Below are positions 7,376 through 15,132 of a stretch of 21,436 nucleotides of DNA, one piece after another. The notes under the pieces were generated by a model. It worked only from the letters and a program-made list of their open reading frames with translations. It was not told the origin of the DNA and made no database searches. Position numbers and translations under genes: made by a program. The DNA lies in contig JAFWYA010000011.1 in NCBI GenBank assembly GCA_017517815.1, positions 1 to 21,436 of the forward strand, read 5' to 3'. How positions within the stretch are numbered: the stretch's first letter is position 1; each line of letters opens with the position of its first letter. The DNA is from Clostridia bacterium (GTDB lineage Bacteria; Bacillota_A; Clostridia; Christensenellales; Aristaeellaceae).

Positions 7376-8305
7376 ATGAAAAAACAATGCCCGGTTCTGT
7401 TTTATCTGCGCGCGCTGCTGTATACCTGCATCGCACTGTTCATCCGCGTGGCCGCGTTTGCGCCGCTTCTGTTCATGGCGGCTGATTCCGCATGGAAGTA
7501 CCTTTCGCTGCTTTGCCCCGTCATGCTTGTTTTCGTGGTGCTGCCGCTGCGTTTTTCCTTTGCGCAGGCCATGGTGCAGCGCAAGGGTGAACGCTTTTTC
7601 AGCTTTGACAAGGCGCTCAGCCTGAGCGATTACACCGAAAAGCTGCTGGAAGGCCTGCTGCACATGCTCAATGTGCTCAAGTGGGGCCTGCCGCTGGCTG
7701 CGCTTTGCGGTGTGGCTTACTACTATTACACCACCGTCGACGCTCTGACCGTGCTGACCGACGTGACCAGCCTTGGCAAGAGCTTTAATAGCCTGTATGT
7801 AAGCGTGGCCAATGTGTTTGGCGCAAACATGACCCCCGCCGCAAACACCCTGATGGACGGCGTGCTGGCCGTGGCTCTGGTGGTGGCGCTGGCAGTGCTT
7901 ATCTGGCTGTACGGCGCTGTGCGCAACAGCTCCACCCGCTACATCTGGGCCATCGCCGCGCAGAATGACCGCGTGCCGCGCAAGGAGCGCCGTCGCCGTC
8001 TTCGCGGCCGCCGCTTCCAGCAGCTGCTGGTGGGCATTGTCAATGCGATCCTGTTCGTTCCCTTTGTTGCTGTGATCGTCAACACCCTCAAGAGCAGTCT
8101 CAGTGGTCTGTCCAACCAGCTGATGCTGGCCATCGCCTCCGGCAAGCTGCCCGAGGTTGATTTTACTGCCGCCATCGTGCCTGTCGTTCTGGCCTTTGCG
8201 CTGCTGTATCTGCCCATCCTGCCCATCCGCCGCTGGCTGACCGCCGCCTTTGCTTCCGGTGAAAAGAAGCAGAAGGCCCAGCCCGCCGCCACTGCAAAGC
8301 AATGA
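7376..8305 (+). CDS. Multi-span membrane protein of unknown function
   Basis: I do not recognise this family. The 309-residue product has about six hydrophobic spans: roughly 15-34, 42-60, 103-118, 163-182, 215-235 and 265-284. A strongly basic loop, VPRKERRRRLRGRR at 200-213, would lie in the cytoplasm by the positive-inside rule. A lysine- and alanine-rich tail (296-309) follows the last span. No signal peptide, transport signature or catalytic motif is evident. The start has AGGAGG 11 nt upstream and a consensus promoter before that. The stop overlaps the rsuA start by 4 bp (ATGA), implying translational coupling to a 16S rRNA-modifying enzyme. The basic loop could bind nucleic acid or just fix topology; neither can be decided from sequence. 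Confidence 0.85.
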   Translation: MKKQCPVLFYLRALLYTCIALFIRVAAFAPLLFMAADSAWKYLSLLCPVMLVFVVLPLRFSFAQAMVQRKGERFFSFDKALSLSDYTEKLLEGLLHMLNVLKWGLPLAALCGVAYYYYTTVDALTVLTDVTSLGKSFNSLYVSVANVFGANMTPAANTLMDGVLAVALVVALAVLIWLYGAVRNSSTRYIWAIAAQNDRVPRKERRRRLRGRRFQQLLVGIVNAILFVPFVAVIVNTLKSSLSGLSNQLMLAIASGKLPEVDFTAAIVPVVLAFALLYLPILPIRRWLTAAFASGEKKQKAQPAATAKQ

Positions 8306-9042
8306 GCGCGGTACGGTTGGACAAATACCTGGCGCAAAGCGGCCAGCGTACACGCAGCGAAGCGGTGCGCGCCGTGCGTGCCGGTCAGGTACGTGTGAAC
8401 GATGTGATCGCCCGCGACCCCGCCGCCAAGGTGCAGGACGACGACGTTGTCACCCTGATGGGCGAAATCATCGGCGACGACGCGCTGCAATATTATCTGT
8501 TTTACAAGCCCTCCGGCGTGCTGACTGCTGCGCGTGACAGCCATGCACAGACGGTAATGGATCTGCTGCCTGAGTCTCTCAGCCGCCGCAAGGTGCTGCC
8601 TGTAGGCCGTCTGGACAAGGATACCACTGGCCTGCTCATCCTTACCAACGACGGAACGCTTGCTCATTCCCTGCTGGACCCCAAGCGGCATGTGTGGAAA
8701 CGCTACATTGCCCGCGTGGAAGGCAGGCTGGATGAAAGCGACGTGCGCGCCTTTGAAGAGGGGATTCAGCTCAGCGATTTTGAAGCCAAACCTGCCAAGC
8801 TTGCCATTCTGGAAGCTGGAGATGAAACCAGCATGGGCGAGGTGCTGGTACGCGAGGGCAAGTTCCATCAGGTCAAGCGCATGTTTGGCGCGCGCGGTCA
8901 TGAGGTACTCACGCTGCACCGCGCCGCCTTCGGCCCGCTTACCATTCCCGAGGGAATGCAGCCGGGCGACCATATCAAACTGACGGACGAGCAGCTTTCT
9001 CTGCTGCGCGCCGCCGTCACAAGCGAGGAAACGCATGCCTAA
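8302..9042 (+). CDS. rsuA: 16S rRNA pseudouridine synthase, RsuA family
   Basis: This enzyme isomerises a uridine in 16S rRNA to pseudouridine (U516 in E. coli numbering, by family). The 246-residue protein has an N-terminal S4 RNA-binding domain (about 1-60, MSAVRLDKYLAQSGQRTRSE) and an RsuA/RluB-type catalytic domain. The catalytic motif GRLDKDTTGLLILTNDG runs from 102, with Asp105 as catalytic residue. The KDTT form favours RsuA over RluB, which usually has YDTSG. The later KFHQVKRMF motif is also present. The ATG overlaps the upstream membrane-protein stop by 4 bp, and the end overlaps the methyltransferase start by 8 bp, so the three are probably co-translated. RluB or RluE specificity cannot be fully excluded. 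Confidence 0.9.
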   Translation: MSAVRLDKYLAQSGQRTRSEAVRAVRAGQVRVNDVIARDPAAKVQDDDVVTLMGEIIGDDALQYYLFYKPSGVLTAARDSHAQTVMDLLPESLSRRKVLPVGRLDKDTTGLLILTNDGTLAHSLLDPKRHVWKRYIARVEGRLDESDVRAFEEGIQLSDFEAKPAKLAILEAGDETSMGEVLVREGKFHQVKRMFGARGHEVLTLHRAAFGPLTIPEGMQPGDHIKLTDEQLSLLRAAVTSEETHA

Positions 9043-9646
9043 CGATCATTATTACACCTCTGCACCCACCAGCGCGCATAAGGACGCAACGGTCGAATGC
9101 GAATATCGCGGCCATCACTTCATCTTCCACACCGACAGCGGCGTGTTTTCGCGCACAGAGCTCGACCGCGGCACAGAAGTGCTGCTCAACACCCTTCCCG
9201 ACGAAGTAACCGGCTCCGTGCTGGATATGGGCTGCGGCTGGGGCGTGATCGGCGTAGCGGTTGGCAAGCACTGGCCTTCCTGCCGCATTACCATGGCTGA
9301 TATCAATCAGCGTGCCTGCGCCCTGTCGCGCGATAACGCGCGCCTCAACGGCGTGGAAGCAACCGTCATTGAAAGCGACGGCTATGCGCAGGTGCTGAAC
9401 GAGCGCTATGACCTTATTTTGCAAAACCCGCCCATCCGCGCTGGAAAAGCCGTTATCTACCAAATGTTTGCAGATGCGTCGCACTGCCTCAACCCCGGCG
9501 GAGAACTGTGGCTGGTCATCCGCAAGCAGCAGGGCGCTCCCTCTGCCATGACCTATCTGCGCACTCTTTTCGAAAGTGTGGAAGCCGTTGAAAAAAAGAG
9601 CGGCTTCTGGATCATCGTATGCAAAGAACCCATCGCGCAAGCGTAA
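9035..9646 (+). CDS. RsmC-like class I SAM-dependent methyltransferase
   Basis: The 203-residue protein matches the short Gram-positive form of RsmC (m2G1207 of 16S rRNA), which consists only of the C-terminal MTS domain. SAM motif I is LDMGCGWGVIG at 63-73, the acidic end of strand 2 is MADIN at 87-91, and motif IV is NPPIRAGK at 131-138. The NPPI signature marks methylation of an exocyclic amino group. The N-terminal HFIFHTDSGVFSRTELDRGT (28-47) is also typical of the family. It begins inside the last codons of rsuA (8-bp overlap), so two 16S-modifying enzymes are made from one message. The exact target base is inferred from family only. Confidence 0.88.
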   Translation: MPNDHYYTSAPTSAHKDATVECEYRGHHFIFHTDSGVFSRTELDRGTEVLLNTLPDEVTGSVLDMGCGWGVIGVAVGKHWPSCRITMADINQRACALSRDNARLNGVEATVIESDGYAQVLNERYDLILQNPPIRAGKAVIYQMFADASHCLNPGGELWLVIRKQQGAPSAMTYLRTLFESVEAVEKKSGFWIIVCKEPIAQA

Positions 9647-9672
9647 ACCAATACACGAAAGGATGAATCTCC

Positions 9673-10851
9673 GTGATCTACGACAAGGCATTCTTTGACA
9701 AACCCTTTGATCGCCGCGGTACCAACACCGAAAAGTGGGATGCGCTGGAGGAACGTGTGGGCCACGAAATGAACCCCATGTGGGTGGCTGATATGGACTT
9801 TCAGGGCCCTGAAGAAATCACCAACGCGCTGGTGCAGCGCGCCATGCATCCCGCCTACGGCTACACGCCGCCCAGCGCCAGCCACACCAAGGCGATGCTG
9901 GACTTTATGCAGCGCCGCCATGGCGTTACCCTCAAGGAATCCGAGCAGACCCTGATGCCCTGCGTCATCACCGGCCTGCGTGCGGCTGTCATGAACCTGA
10001 CCAAGCCCGGCGATACCGTTATCATCCAGACGCCTGTGTATGGCCCGTTTTACGCCTCCATCCGCGAAAACGACCGCGTTATCGCCGAGTGCCTCATGCA
10101 CCGCGATGAAAATAACCGCTACACCATGAATTACGAGGCCATTGAGGAAGCCTGCAAGGCCGGCGCCAAGCTGATGCTGCTTTGCAACCCGCACAATCCG
10201 GTTGGCCGCGCCTGGTCCAAAGAAGAGCTGATCAAGCTCGTCGACATCCTCAACCGCTACAATGTCGCCCTGCTCTCCGACGAAATCCACGAGGACTTCG
10301 TATATGAAAAGGACGCTTTCACCCCGATTCTGTCCATCGTGACCGATCCCGAAGCCAATGTTGCCGCCGCCACCAGCGCCAGCAAGACCTTTAACCTGGC
10401 AGGCCTCAAGCACGCTGTATTCTTTAGCCGCAACACCAAGCTGGTGGAGCGTGTCACCATGTACATGCGTGAAGTAGGCGTTGTGCAGAACAACATTTTC
10501 GGCATGGTCGCTGCTGAAGCCGCCTATACCTACGGCGATGCATGGCTGGACGGAATGCTGGCCTACATCAAGGAAGGCGCCGACATTCTCCGTGAGGAAC
10601 TGAAAGTACATCTGCCCAAGGCCATCATGACGCCTCTGGAAGCCACCTATCTGGCATGGGTCGACCTCAACGCCTACGGCTTCACCTGCGAACAGCTGCT
10701 GGAGCGCTGCCGTAACGCCGGTGTGGAATTCACCCCCGGTACGTTCTTCGGCCCCGAGACCGGCGAAGGCTTCATGCGCGTGAACCTTGCCTGTCAGCAT
10801 GATCGTGTGCGTCTGGCAGTGAAGCAGCTGGCCGAAGCCATCAACGCATAA
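9673..10851 (+). CDS. patB: MalY/PatB-type PLP-dependent C-S lyase (cystathionine beta-lyase)
   Basis: This fold-type I aminotransferase-like enzyme breaks the C-S bond of cystathionine or S-substituted cysteines, giving a thiol, pyruvate and ammonia. The 392-residue length is typical. Visible motifs are MWVADMDF (36-43), NPHNPVG with Asn175, SDEIHEDF with Asp203 (pyridine nitrogen contact), the Schiff-base Lys238 in SASKTFNLAGL, and Arg369 in MRVNLAC for the substrate carboxylate. The start is a GTG preceded by AAAGGATG; the protein then begins MIYDKAFFDKPFDRRGTN as in the family. It lies 26 nt after the methyltransferase and 13 nt before the dipeptidase. This supports a role in sulfur amino-acid or S-conjugate breakdown, as well as methionine synthesis. 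Confidence 0.94.
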   Translation: MIYDKAFFDKPFDRRGTNTEKWDALEERVGHEMNPMWVADMDFQGPEEITNALVQRAMHPAYGYTPPSASHTKAMLDFMQRRHGVTLKESEQTLMPCVITGLRAAVMNLTKPGDTVIIQTPVYGPFYASIRENDRVIAECLMHRDENNRYTMNYEAIEEACKAGAKLMLLCNPHNPVGRAWSKEELIKLVDILNRYNVALLSDEIHEDFVYEKDAFTPILSIVTDPEANVAAATSASKTFNLAGLKHAVFFSRNTKLVERVTMYMREVGVVQNNIFGMVAAEAAYTYGDAWLDGMLAYIKEGADILREELKVHLPKAIMTPLEATYLAWVDLNAYGFTCEQLLERCRNAGVEFTPGTFFGPETGEGFMRVNLACQHDRVRLAVKQLAEAINA

Positions 10852-10864
10852 GGAGGAATGATCC

Positions 10865-12235
10865 ATGCCTAACCTTAACGAGATCATTGAAAGCCTGCGC
10901 GGCGAAATGACAGAAACCCTCGCCCGCTGGGTCAAAATCCCCAGTGTGACCGGCGAGCCCGCGCCCGGCGCTCCCTTTGGCGAAGAAATCCGCCGCTGCC
11001 TGGAAACCGCCCTGGCCGACGCCGAAAAGATGGGCTTTACCGTGCGTAATTTTGACGGCTATGCCGGCGACGTGCGCATGGGCCCCGAAGGCGTTGATCC
11101 GCTGGCGATTCTCGCCCATCTGGACGTGGTGCCCACCGGCGACGGCTGGCAGCAGGATCCCTTCGGCGCCGAGATCATTGACGGAAAGATGTACGGCCGC
11201 GGCACGTCTGACGACAAGGGCCCTGCCGTTGCAGGCCTGTACGCCATGTACGCCTATAAACTGGCCGGCCTCCCCCTCAATCGCGAGGTACGCCTCATTC
11301 TCGGCTGCGACGAAGAAAGCGGCATGGCCTGCATGAAGCACTACGCCAAGCACTGCGACATGCCCAAAACCGGTTTCAGCCCCGACGCCAACTTCCCCGT
11401 CATCAACACCGAAAAGGGTCTGCTGCACCTTGACCTGCACGGCGCCTATACCGCCGACGGCCTGAAGGTGAAGCAGTTCAATGTAGGCGAACGCACCAAT
11501 GTGGTGCCCGGCATGGCCTCTGCCCTGCTGGAGGGCGACGAAGCCCTGTGCGCCGCTGCCAATGCCGCAGCCCAAAAGCTGCAGCTGGACGTGAAGGCTG
11601 AAATGGAAAACGGCCTTGTCAAGCTGGTCTCCACCGGCATTCCCGGCCATGCTGCCTTCCCCTCCGCCACGCGCAACGCCATTGGCCAGCTGCTGCTGGT
11701 GCTCAAGGAACTGGGCGTGACCGGCGCGCTGCGCACCGCTGCCGAATGCGTCGGCATGCAGTATGACGGTCTGGCGCTGGGCGTCAAGTGTGAAGACGAA
11801 GTCAGCGGCCCGCTCACCTGCAACATGGGTATTATCCGCTACAGCGAGGAAGAAGGCTTCTACGCCACGCTGGATATCCGCTACCCCATCCTGTGCGATT
11901 ACAAGGCGCTCACGGCCAGCATTTCCGCAGCCGTCGGCCCTGAAATCACCGTAGAAGTCGCCGGGCAGAAGAACCCGCACCATGTGGCTCCCAACAGTAA
12001 GCTGGTAACCGCGCTGATGAGCGCCTACGCCGAGGTAACCGGCGATACCGAATCGCAGCCCATGGCCATCGGCGGCGGCACCTATGCCAAGATGCTGGAA
12101 GAGGGCGTTGCCTTTGGCAGCCTGTTCCCGGGTGAAGTGGAGCTGGCACATCAGGCCGGTGAATATATCAGCATTGACAGTCTGATGAAGAACCTGTACA
12201 TCTTCGTCAAGGCTATCGAAAACCTGCAGAACTAA
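10865..12235 (+). CDS. pepV: Mn/Zn-dependent dipeptidase, PepV/Sapep family (M20)
   Basis: This cytoplasmic metallo-dipeptidase of clan MH hydrolyses dipeptides with an N-terminal L-amino acid. The 456 residues contain the full M20 set: His85 and Asp87 (LAHLDVVPTGDGW), the bridging Asp116 (GRGTSDDKGP), catalytic Glu150 and metal Glu151 (CDEESG), Asp174 (FSPDANFP) and His429 (ELAHQAGEY). The insert around 180-380 is the lid/dimerisation-like domain of PepV. The ATG follows AGGAGG placed directly after the patB stop. It is the last gene of the operon, ending at a strong terminator. Next to a C-S lyase, a natural role is releasing Cys conjugates from Cys-Gly-type dipeptides, but general peptide use is equally possible. 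Confidence 0.93.
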   Translation: MPNLNEIIESLRGEMTETLARWVKIPSVTGEPAPGAPFGEEIRRCLETALADAEKMGFTVRNFDGYAGDVRMGPEGVDPLAILAHLDVVPTGDGWQQDPFGAEIIDGKMYGRGTSDDKGPAVAGLYAMYAYKLAGLPLNREVRLILGCDEESGMACMKHYAKHCDMPKTGFSPDANFPVINTEKGLLHLDLHGAYTADGLKVKQFNVGERTNVVPGMASALLEGDEALCAAANAAAQKLQLDVKAEMENGLVKLVSTGIPGHAAFPSATRNAIGQLLLVLKELGVTGALRTAAECVGMQYDGLALGVKCEDEVSGPLTCNMGIIRYSEEEGFYATLDIRYPILCDYKALTASISAAVGPEITVEVAGQKNPHHVAPNSKLVTALMSAYAEVTGDTESQPMAIGGGTYAKMLEEGVAFGSLFPGEVELAHQAGEYISIDSLMKNLYIFVKAIENLQN

Positions 12236-12240
12236 CCCAA

Positions 12241-12275
12241 AAGAGCTGATGGAAAATTCCATCAGCTCTTTTTTT
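12241..12275. terminator. Bidirectional terminator between pepV and the MATE gene
   Basis: A long stem (12241-12254 with 12257-12270; the apex opens to a small loop) is followed by an uninterrupted T-run to 12275 on the plus strand. On the minus strand the hairpin lies just after the MATE stop and is followed by TTTT. It separates two convergent transcripts. Confidence 0.92.
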
Positions 12276-13650
12276 ATGCTTTTTCGGTGATGTTGCGCAC
12301 CCACGTGCCCTTTCTCAGAATCATCAGCGCCGGGAATGCTTTGGCCGTGTTCAAAAACTGGATCACCAGCACGGCCAGCGGCAGAGCGATACGTCCCGGA
12401 AGGAAGAACGCCATCAGCAGCGCTGCTGGCACAGGCAGCACCCACATGTAGCCGCTGTCCAGAAGCATGGCATTGCGCGTGTCGCCGCCGGCACGCAGGC
12501 AGAAGAAACAGAAGCTGTATACAAAGTTCATCGGCGCAAAGACGCCCATCACAAAGGTGATCTGCATAGCAAGAGTACGCAGCTGCTGCGTGATGCCAAA
12601 GAGATTGGGCAGGATGATGCCAAAGGCGCAGCACACCACCACGCATACCAGGCCAATGCATACCACCAGCGAAAGCAGCTTTTTGCAGTTTGCCTTGGCC
12701 TGTTCAAAACGATTGGCGCCCAACTCTGCACCCACCAGCACCGCCACAGCTGACGCTGTACCCATCGACATGGCATAGGCAATCATGGCCAGCTGTTCAC
12801 CAATGGTCAGTGCAGGCAGCGACGCTTCGCTGATGCGGGCATAGCTCCAGAAGAAAATATTGTTGCCCAGCGTCCACAGTACCTCGTTGAAAATGAGCGG
12901 TATGGCGCGCGTGACAAAAGTTTTGATCTGTCCGGCGGTCAGGCGCAGCATCTGCGCCATATTCATGGTGAAGATCGTACGCTTGCGGCTGAGCAGAACA
13001 ATATAGATGCACATTTCCACCACGCGGGCGATCAGCGTGCCGATGGCTGCACCTTCCACTCCCATGGCCGGCAAACCCAGATGGCCAAAGATCAGCACAT
13101 AGTTGCACAGAGCGTTTGTGCTCATGGCGATCATACTGACCATCATGCACACCTTGTTTTGCCCCACTGCGCGTGTGGAATATACAAACACATTGCTCAA
13201 AGCCGTCGGGATGTAGCTGATCCAAATGATCCTGAGGTATTTCACACCCAGTTCCACCGTGCGCGGATCGCTGACAAAAATGCGCATCACCTGTTCAGGG
13301 AAGAATGCCAGCACCAGTCCCACCAGCAGCGCAACCACGCTGCCCACGACCGTCTGCAGCGCGAACAACCCCTGACAGGTCTTTTCGTCCTTTGCGCCAA
13401 AATACTGGCTGATCATCAGCCCCGCCGCGCCGGACATGCCGAAAAAGATCCCCCAGAAAATGGTGTAGGGCCGGTTTGCCACAGTCACAGCGCTCATGGC
13501 CAAGCCGTTCACGTCCAAGCTTCCGACCATCAGGTTGTCCACCATATTAAACAGCGTATTGATCAGCTGCTGCACCGTGACCGGGATCATCACCTTCAGC
13601 GCATCCCGGTAAAACTTTTTGCTGCCAATAAACGGCCTGATCTTTTGCAT
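12274..13650 (-). CDS. MATE-family efflux transporter
   Basis: This polytopic inner-membrane exporter of the multidrug and toxic compound extrusion family is driven by Na+ or H+. With the start at 13650 the product has 458 residues and about 12 hydrophobic spans, the normal size. The N-terminal half shows PVTVQQLINTLFNMVDNLMV and the repeated-half pattern LRIIWISYIPTALSNVF, typical of the family. The reading frame stays open 88 codons further upstream, but that part overlaps der-side hairpins and is low-complexity. I took MQKIRPF, which has GGGGTGAG 4 nt upstream. The substrate cannot be inferred. The start codon lies only 14 nt beyond a terminator-like hairpin, with no visible promoter between, so expression may depend on readthrough from der. 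Confidence 0.93.
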   Translation of the reverse strand: MQKIRPFIGSKKFYRDALKVMIPVTVQQLINTLFNMVDNLMVGSLDVNGLAMSAVTVANRPYTIFWGIFFGMSGAAGLMISQYFGAKDEKTCQGLFALQTVVGSVVALLVGLVLAFFPEQVMRIFVSDPRTVELGVKYLRIIWISYIPTALSNVFVYSTRAVGQNKVCMMVSMIAMSTNALCNYVLIFGHLGLPAMGVEGAAIGTLIARVVEMCIYIVLLSRKRTIFTMNMAQMLRLTAGQIKTFVTRAIPLIFNEVLWTLGNNIFFWSYARISEASLPALTIGEQLAMIAYAMSMGTASAVAVLVGAELGANRFEQAKANCKKLLSLVVCIGLVCVVVCCAFGIILPNLFGITQQLRTLAMQITFVMGVFAPMNFVYSFCFFCLRAGGDTRNAMLLDSGYMWVLPVPAALLMAFFLPGRIALPLAVLVIQFLNTAKAFPALMILRKGTWVRNITEKA

Positions 13651-13664
13651 TTTCTCACCCCTAC

Positions 13665-13692
13665 AAAAAACGCCCCTCTCAACCGGAGGGGC
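13665..13692 (-). terminator. Terminator-like hairpin between der and the MATE gene
   Basis: On the minus strand GCCCCTC (13686-13692) and GAGGGGC (13672-13678) form a 7-bp GC stem with a 7-nt loop, followed by GTTTTTT (to 13665). It fits a factor-independent terminator for the DUF512-der transcript. Its place just before the MATE ribosome binding site also fits an attenuator. Confidence 0.8.
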
Positions 13693-13720
13693 AGCAAACA
13701 GAAATCCAACGCACGGGATT

Positions 13721-13773
13721 CCAAAGGACAAAATCCTTTGGCGGTGGGTGCATGGAGTCAGCGCCTCCATGCA
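13721..13773. repeat. Tandem hairpin element downstream of der
   Basis: Two perfect inverted repeats stand side by side: CCAAAGGA (13721-13728) with TCCTTTGG (13734-13741), and TGCATGGAG (13749-13757) with CTCCATGCA (13765-13773). Neither has a T-run. The compact paired-hairpin form in an intergenic gap resembles a dispersed REP-like element, or the aptamer-like part of a leader before the MATE gene. One copy alone cannot decide. Confidence 0.5.
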
Positions 13774-13780
13774 TCGTCCC

Positions 13781-15112
13781 TTACTCCTTCGTCTTCTCCC
13801 TGAGCACGAAGCGAATGGGCGTGCCCTGGAAGCCAAAGGACTTGCGGAACTGGTTTTCGAGGTAGCGCTCGTAGGCAAAGTGCATGAGCTCCTCGTGGTT
13901 GATGAAGAACACAAAGGTGGGCGGGCAAACGGCCTGCTGGGTTGCGTAGTAAATCTTCAGGCGGCGGCCGCCGGTCATGGGCGGCTGCAGGCTGGCCTGC
14001 GCATCGGCCAGCGCCTCGTTGATCACGCCGGTGGGGATGCGCTTGCAGTACTGAGCATATGCTTCCTTCACGGCTTTGAGCACGGTGTTCACGCGCTGAC
14101 CCGTGAGGGCGGACAGGAACAGTACCGGCGCATAGCTCATGAACTTCAGGTCGCTGATGATCTGCTTGCGCATTTTTTCCATGGTGTTGGTGTCTTTTTC
14201 AATGGCGTCCCACTTGTTGACGACCACGATGACCGCCTTGCCGGAATTGAGGATGAGGCCGGCGATCTTGGTGTCCTGCTCGGTGACGCCCACCTGCGCA
14301 TCGATCAACAGCAGCGCCACGTCGCAGCGGTCGATGGCGGCAATGGACCTGAGCACGCTATAGCGCTCGAGAGATTCGTCCTCGATGGTCTTTTTCTTGC
14401 GCATGCCGGCGGTATCGATGATGTTGAAGCGGGTACCGTCGCTGTCGGTAAAGAAGGTGTCGATAGCGTCGCGGGTGGTGCCGGGAATGTCGCTGACCAT
14501 GGTGCGCTCCTGTCCCAGCAGCTTATTGGTCAGGCTGCTCTTGCCCACGTTGGGACGGCCCACCAGCGCCAGCTGAATGACGTGTTCTTCATCCTCCAGC
14601 TCGTTTTCGTCAGCCGGAGGCAGCTTGTGCACGATCTCCTCCAGCAGGTCGCCAAGGCCCAGCATATTGGTAGCGCTGATGGCAATGGGATCGCCAAGGC
14701 CCAGATTGTAATATTCGTACAGCTGGTCTTCCAGACCCTGATGATCCATTTTGTTGACCACCAGAATGAGGGGCTTGTGGGTGCGGCGCAGGTAGTCGGC
14801 CACTTCCTCGTCCTCATTGGTAAGGCCTGTGCGGCCGTCGCAGAAGAAGCAGATGACGTCGGCGGTGTCCATGGCGATCTGCGCCTGATGACGCATCTGG
14901 CTGAGCAGCACGTCTTCGCTGCGCATATCAAGTCCGCCGGTGTCGACCATGCTGAAGCGGCGACCCATCCACTCCACATCAGTATAGACACGGTCGCGGG
15001 TCACGCCGGGGATATCCTCCACGATAGAGATACGCCTGCCGGCGATACGGTTAAAGAAAGAAGATTTGCCCACATTGGGGCGGCCAACGATGGCCACAAG
15101 CGGCTTTGCCAT
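13781..15112 (-). CDS. der: Ribosome biogenesis GTPase Der (EngA)
   Basis: Der is an essential GTPase with two G domains that acts in late assembly of the 50S subunit. The 443 residues show the complete pattern twice. The first G domain has the P-loop GRPNVGKS at 10-17, DTGG at 57-60 and NKMD at 120-123. The second has GRPNVGKS at 185-192, DTAG at 233-236 and NKWD at 299-302. The C-terminal KH-like domain (about 350-443) includes RLKIYYATQQ and PPTFVFFINH. An AAGGAGG lies just before the ATG, and the gene follows DUF512 after 20 nt, a pairing common in Clostridia. The usual third neighbour, plsY, is elsewhere in this window. Confidence 0.98.
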   Translation of the reverse strand: MAKPLVAIVGRPNVGKSSFFNRIAGRRISIVEDIPGVTRDRVYTDVEWMGRRFSMVDTGGLDMRSEDVLLSQMRHQAQIAMDTADVICFFCDGRTGLTNEDEEVADYLRRTHKPLILVVNKMDHQGLEDQLYEYYNLGLGDPIAISATNMLGLGDLLEEIVHKLPPADENELEDEEHVIQLALVGRPNVGKSSLTNKLLGQERTMVSDIPGTTRDAIDTFFTDSDGTRFNIIDTAGMRKKKTIEDESLERYSVLRSIAAIDRCDVALLLIDAQVGVTEQDTKIAGLILNSGKAVIVVVNKWDAIEKDTNTMEKMRKQIISDLKFMSYAPVLFLSALTGQRVNTVLKAVKEAYAQYCKRIPTGVINEALADAQASLQPPMTGGRRLKIYYATQQAVCPPTFVFFINHEELMHFAYERYLENQFRKSFGFQGTPIRFVLREKTKE

Positions 15113-15132
15113 GGGTTCCTCCTTGAAAATGG

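Noticed and set aside
10841..12661. 606-codon minus-strand frame across pepV and the MATE end
   Set aside because: It crosses the strong terminator at 12241-12275 and overlaps two real genes. It is His/Gly/Ala-rich antisense composition.
13651..13914. N-terminal extension of the MATE frame to 13914
   Set aside because: The added 88 residues overlap the der 3' end and the hairpins and look like antisense low complexity. The start at 13650 has a ribosome binding site and gives the family length.
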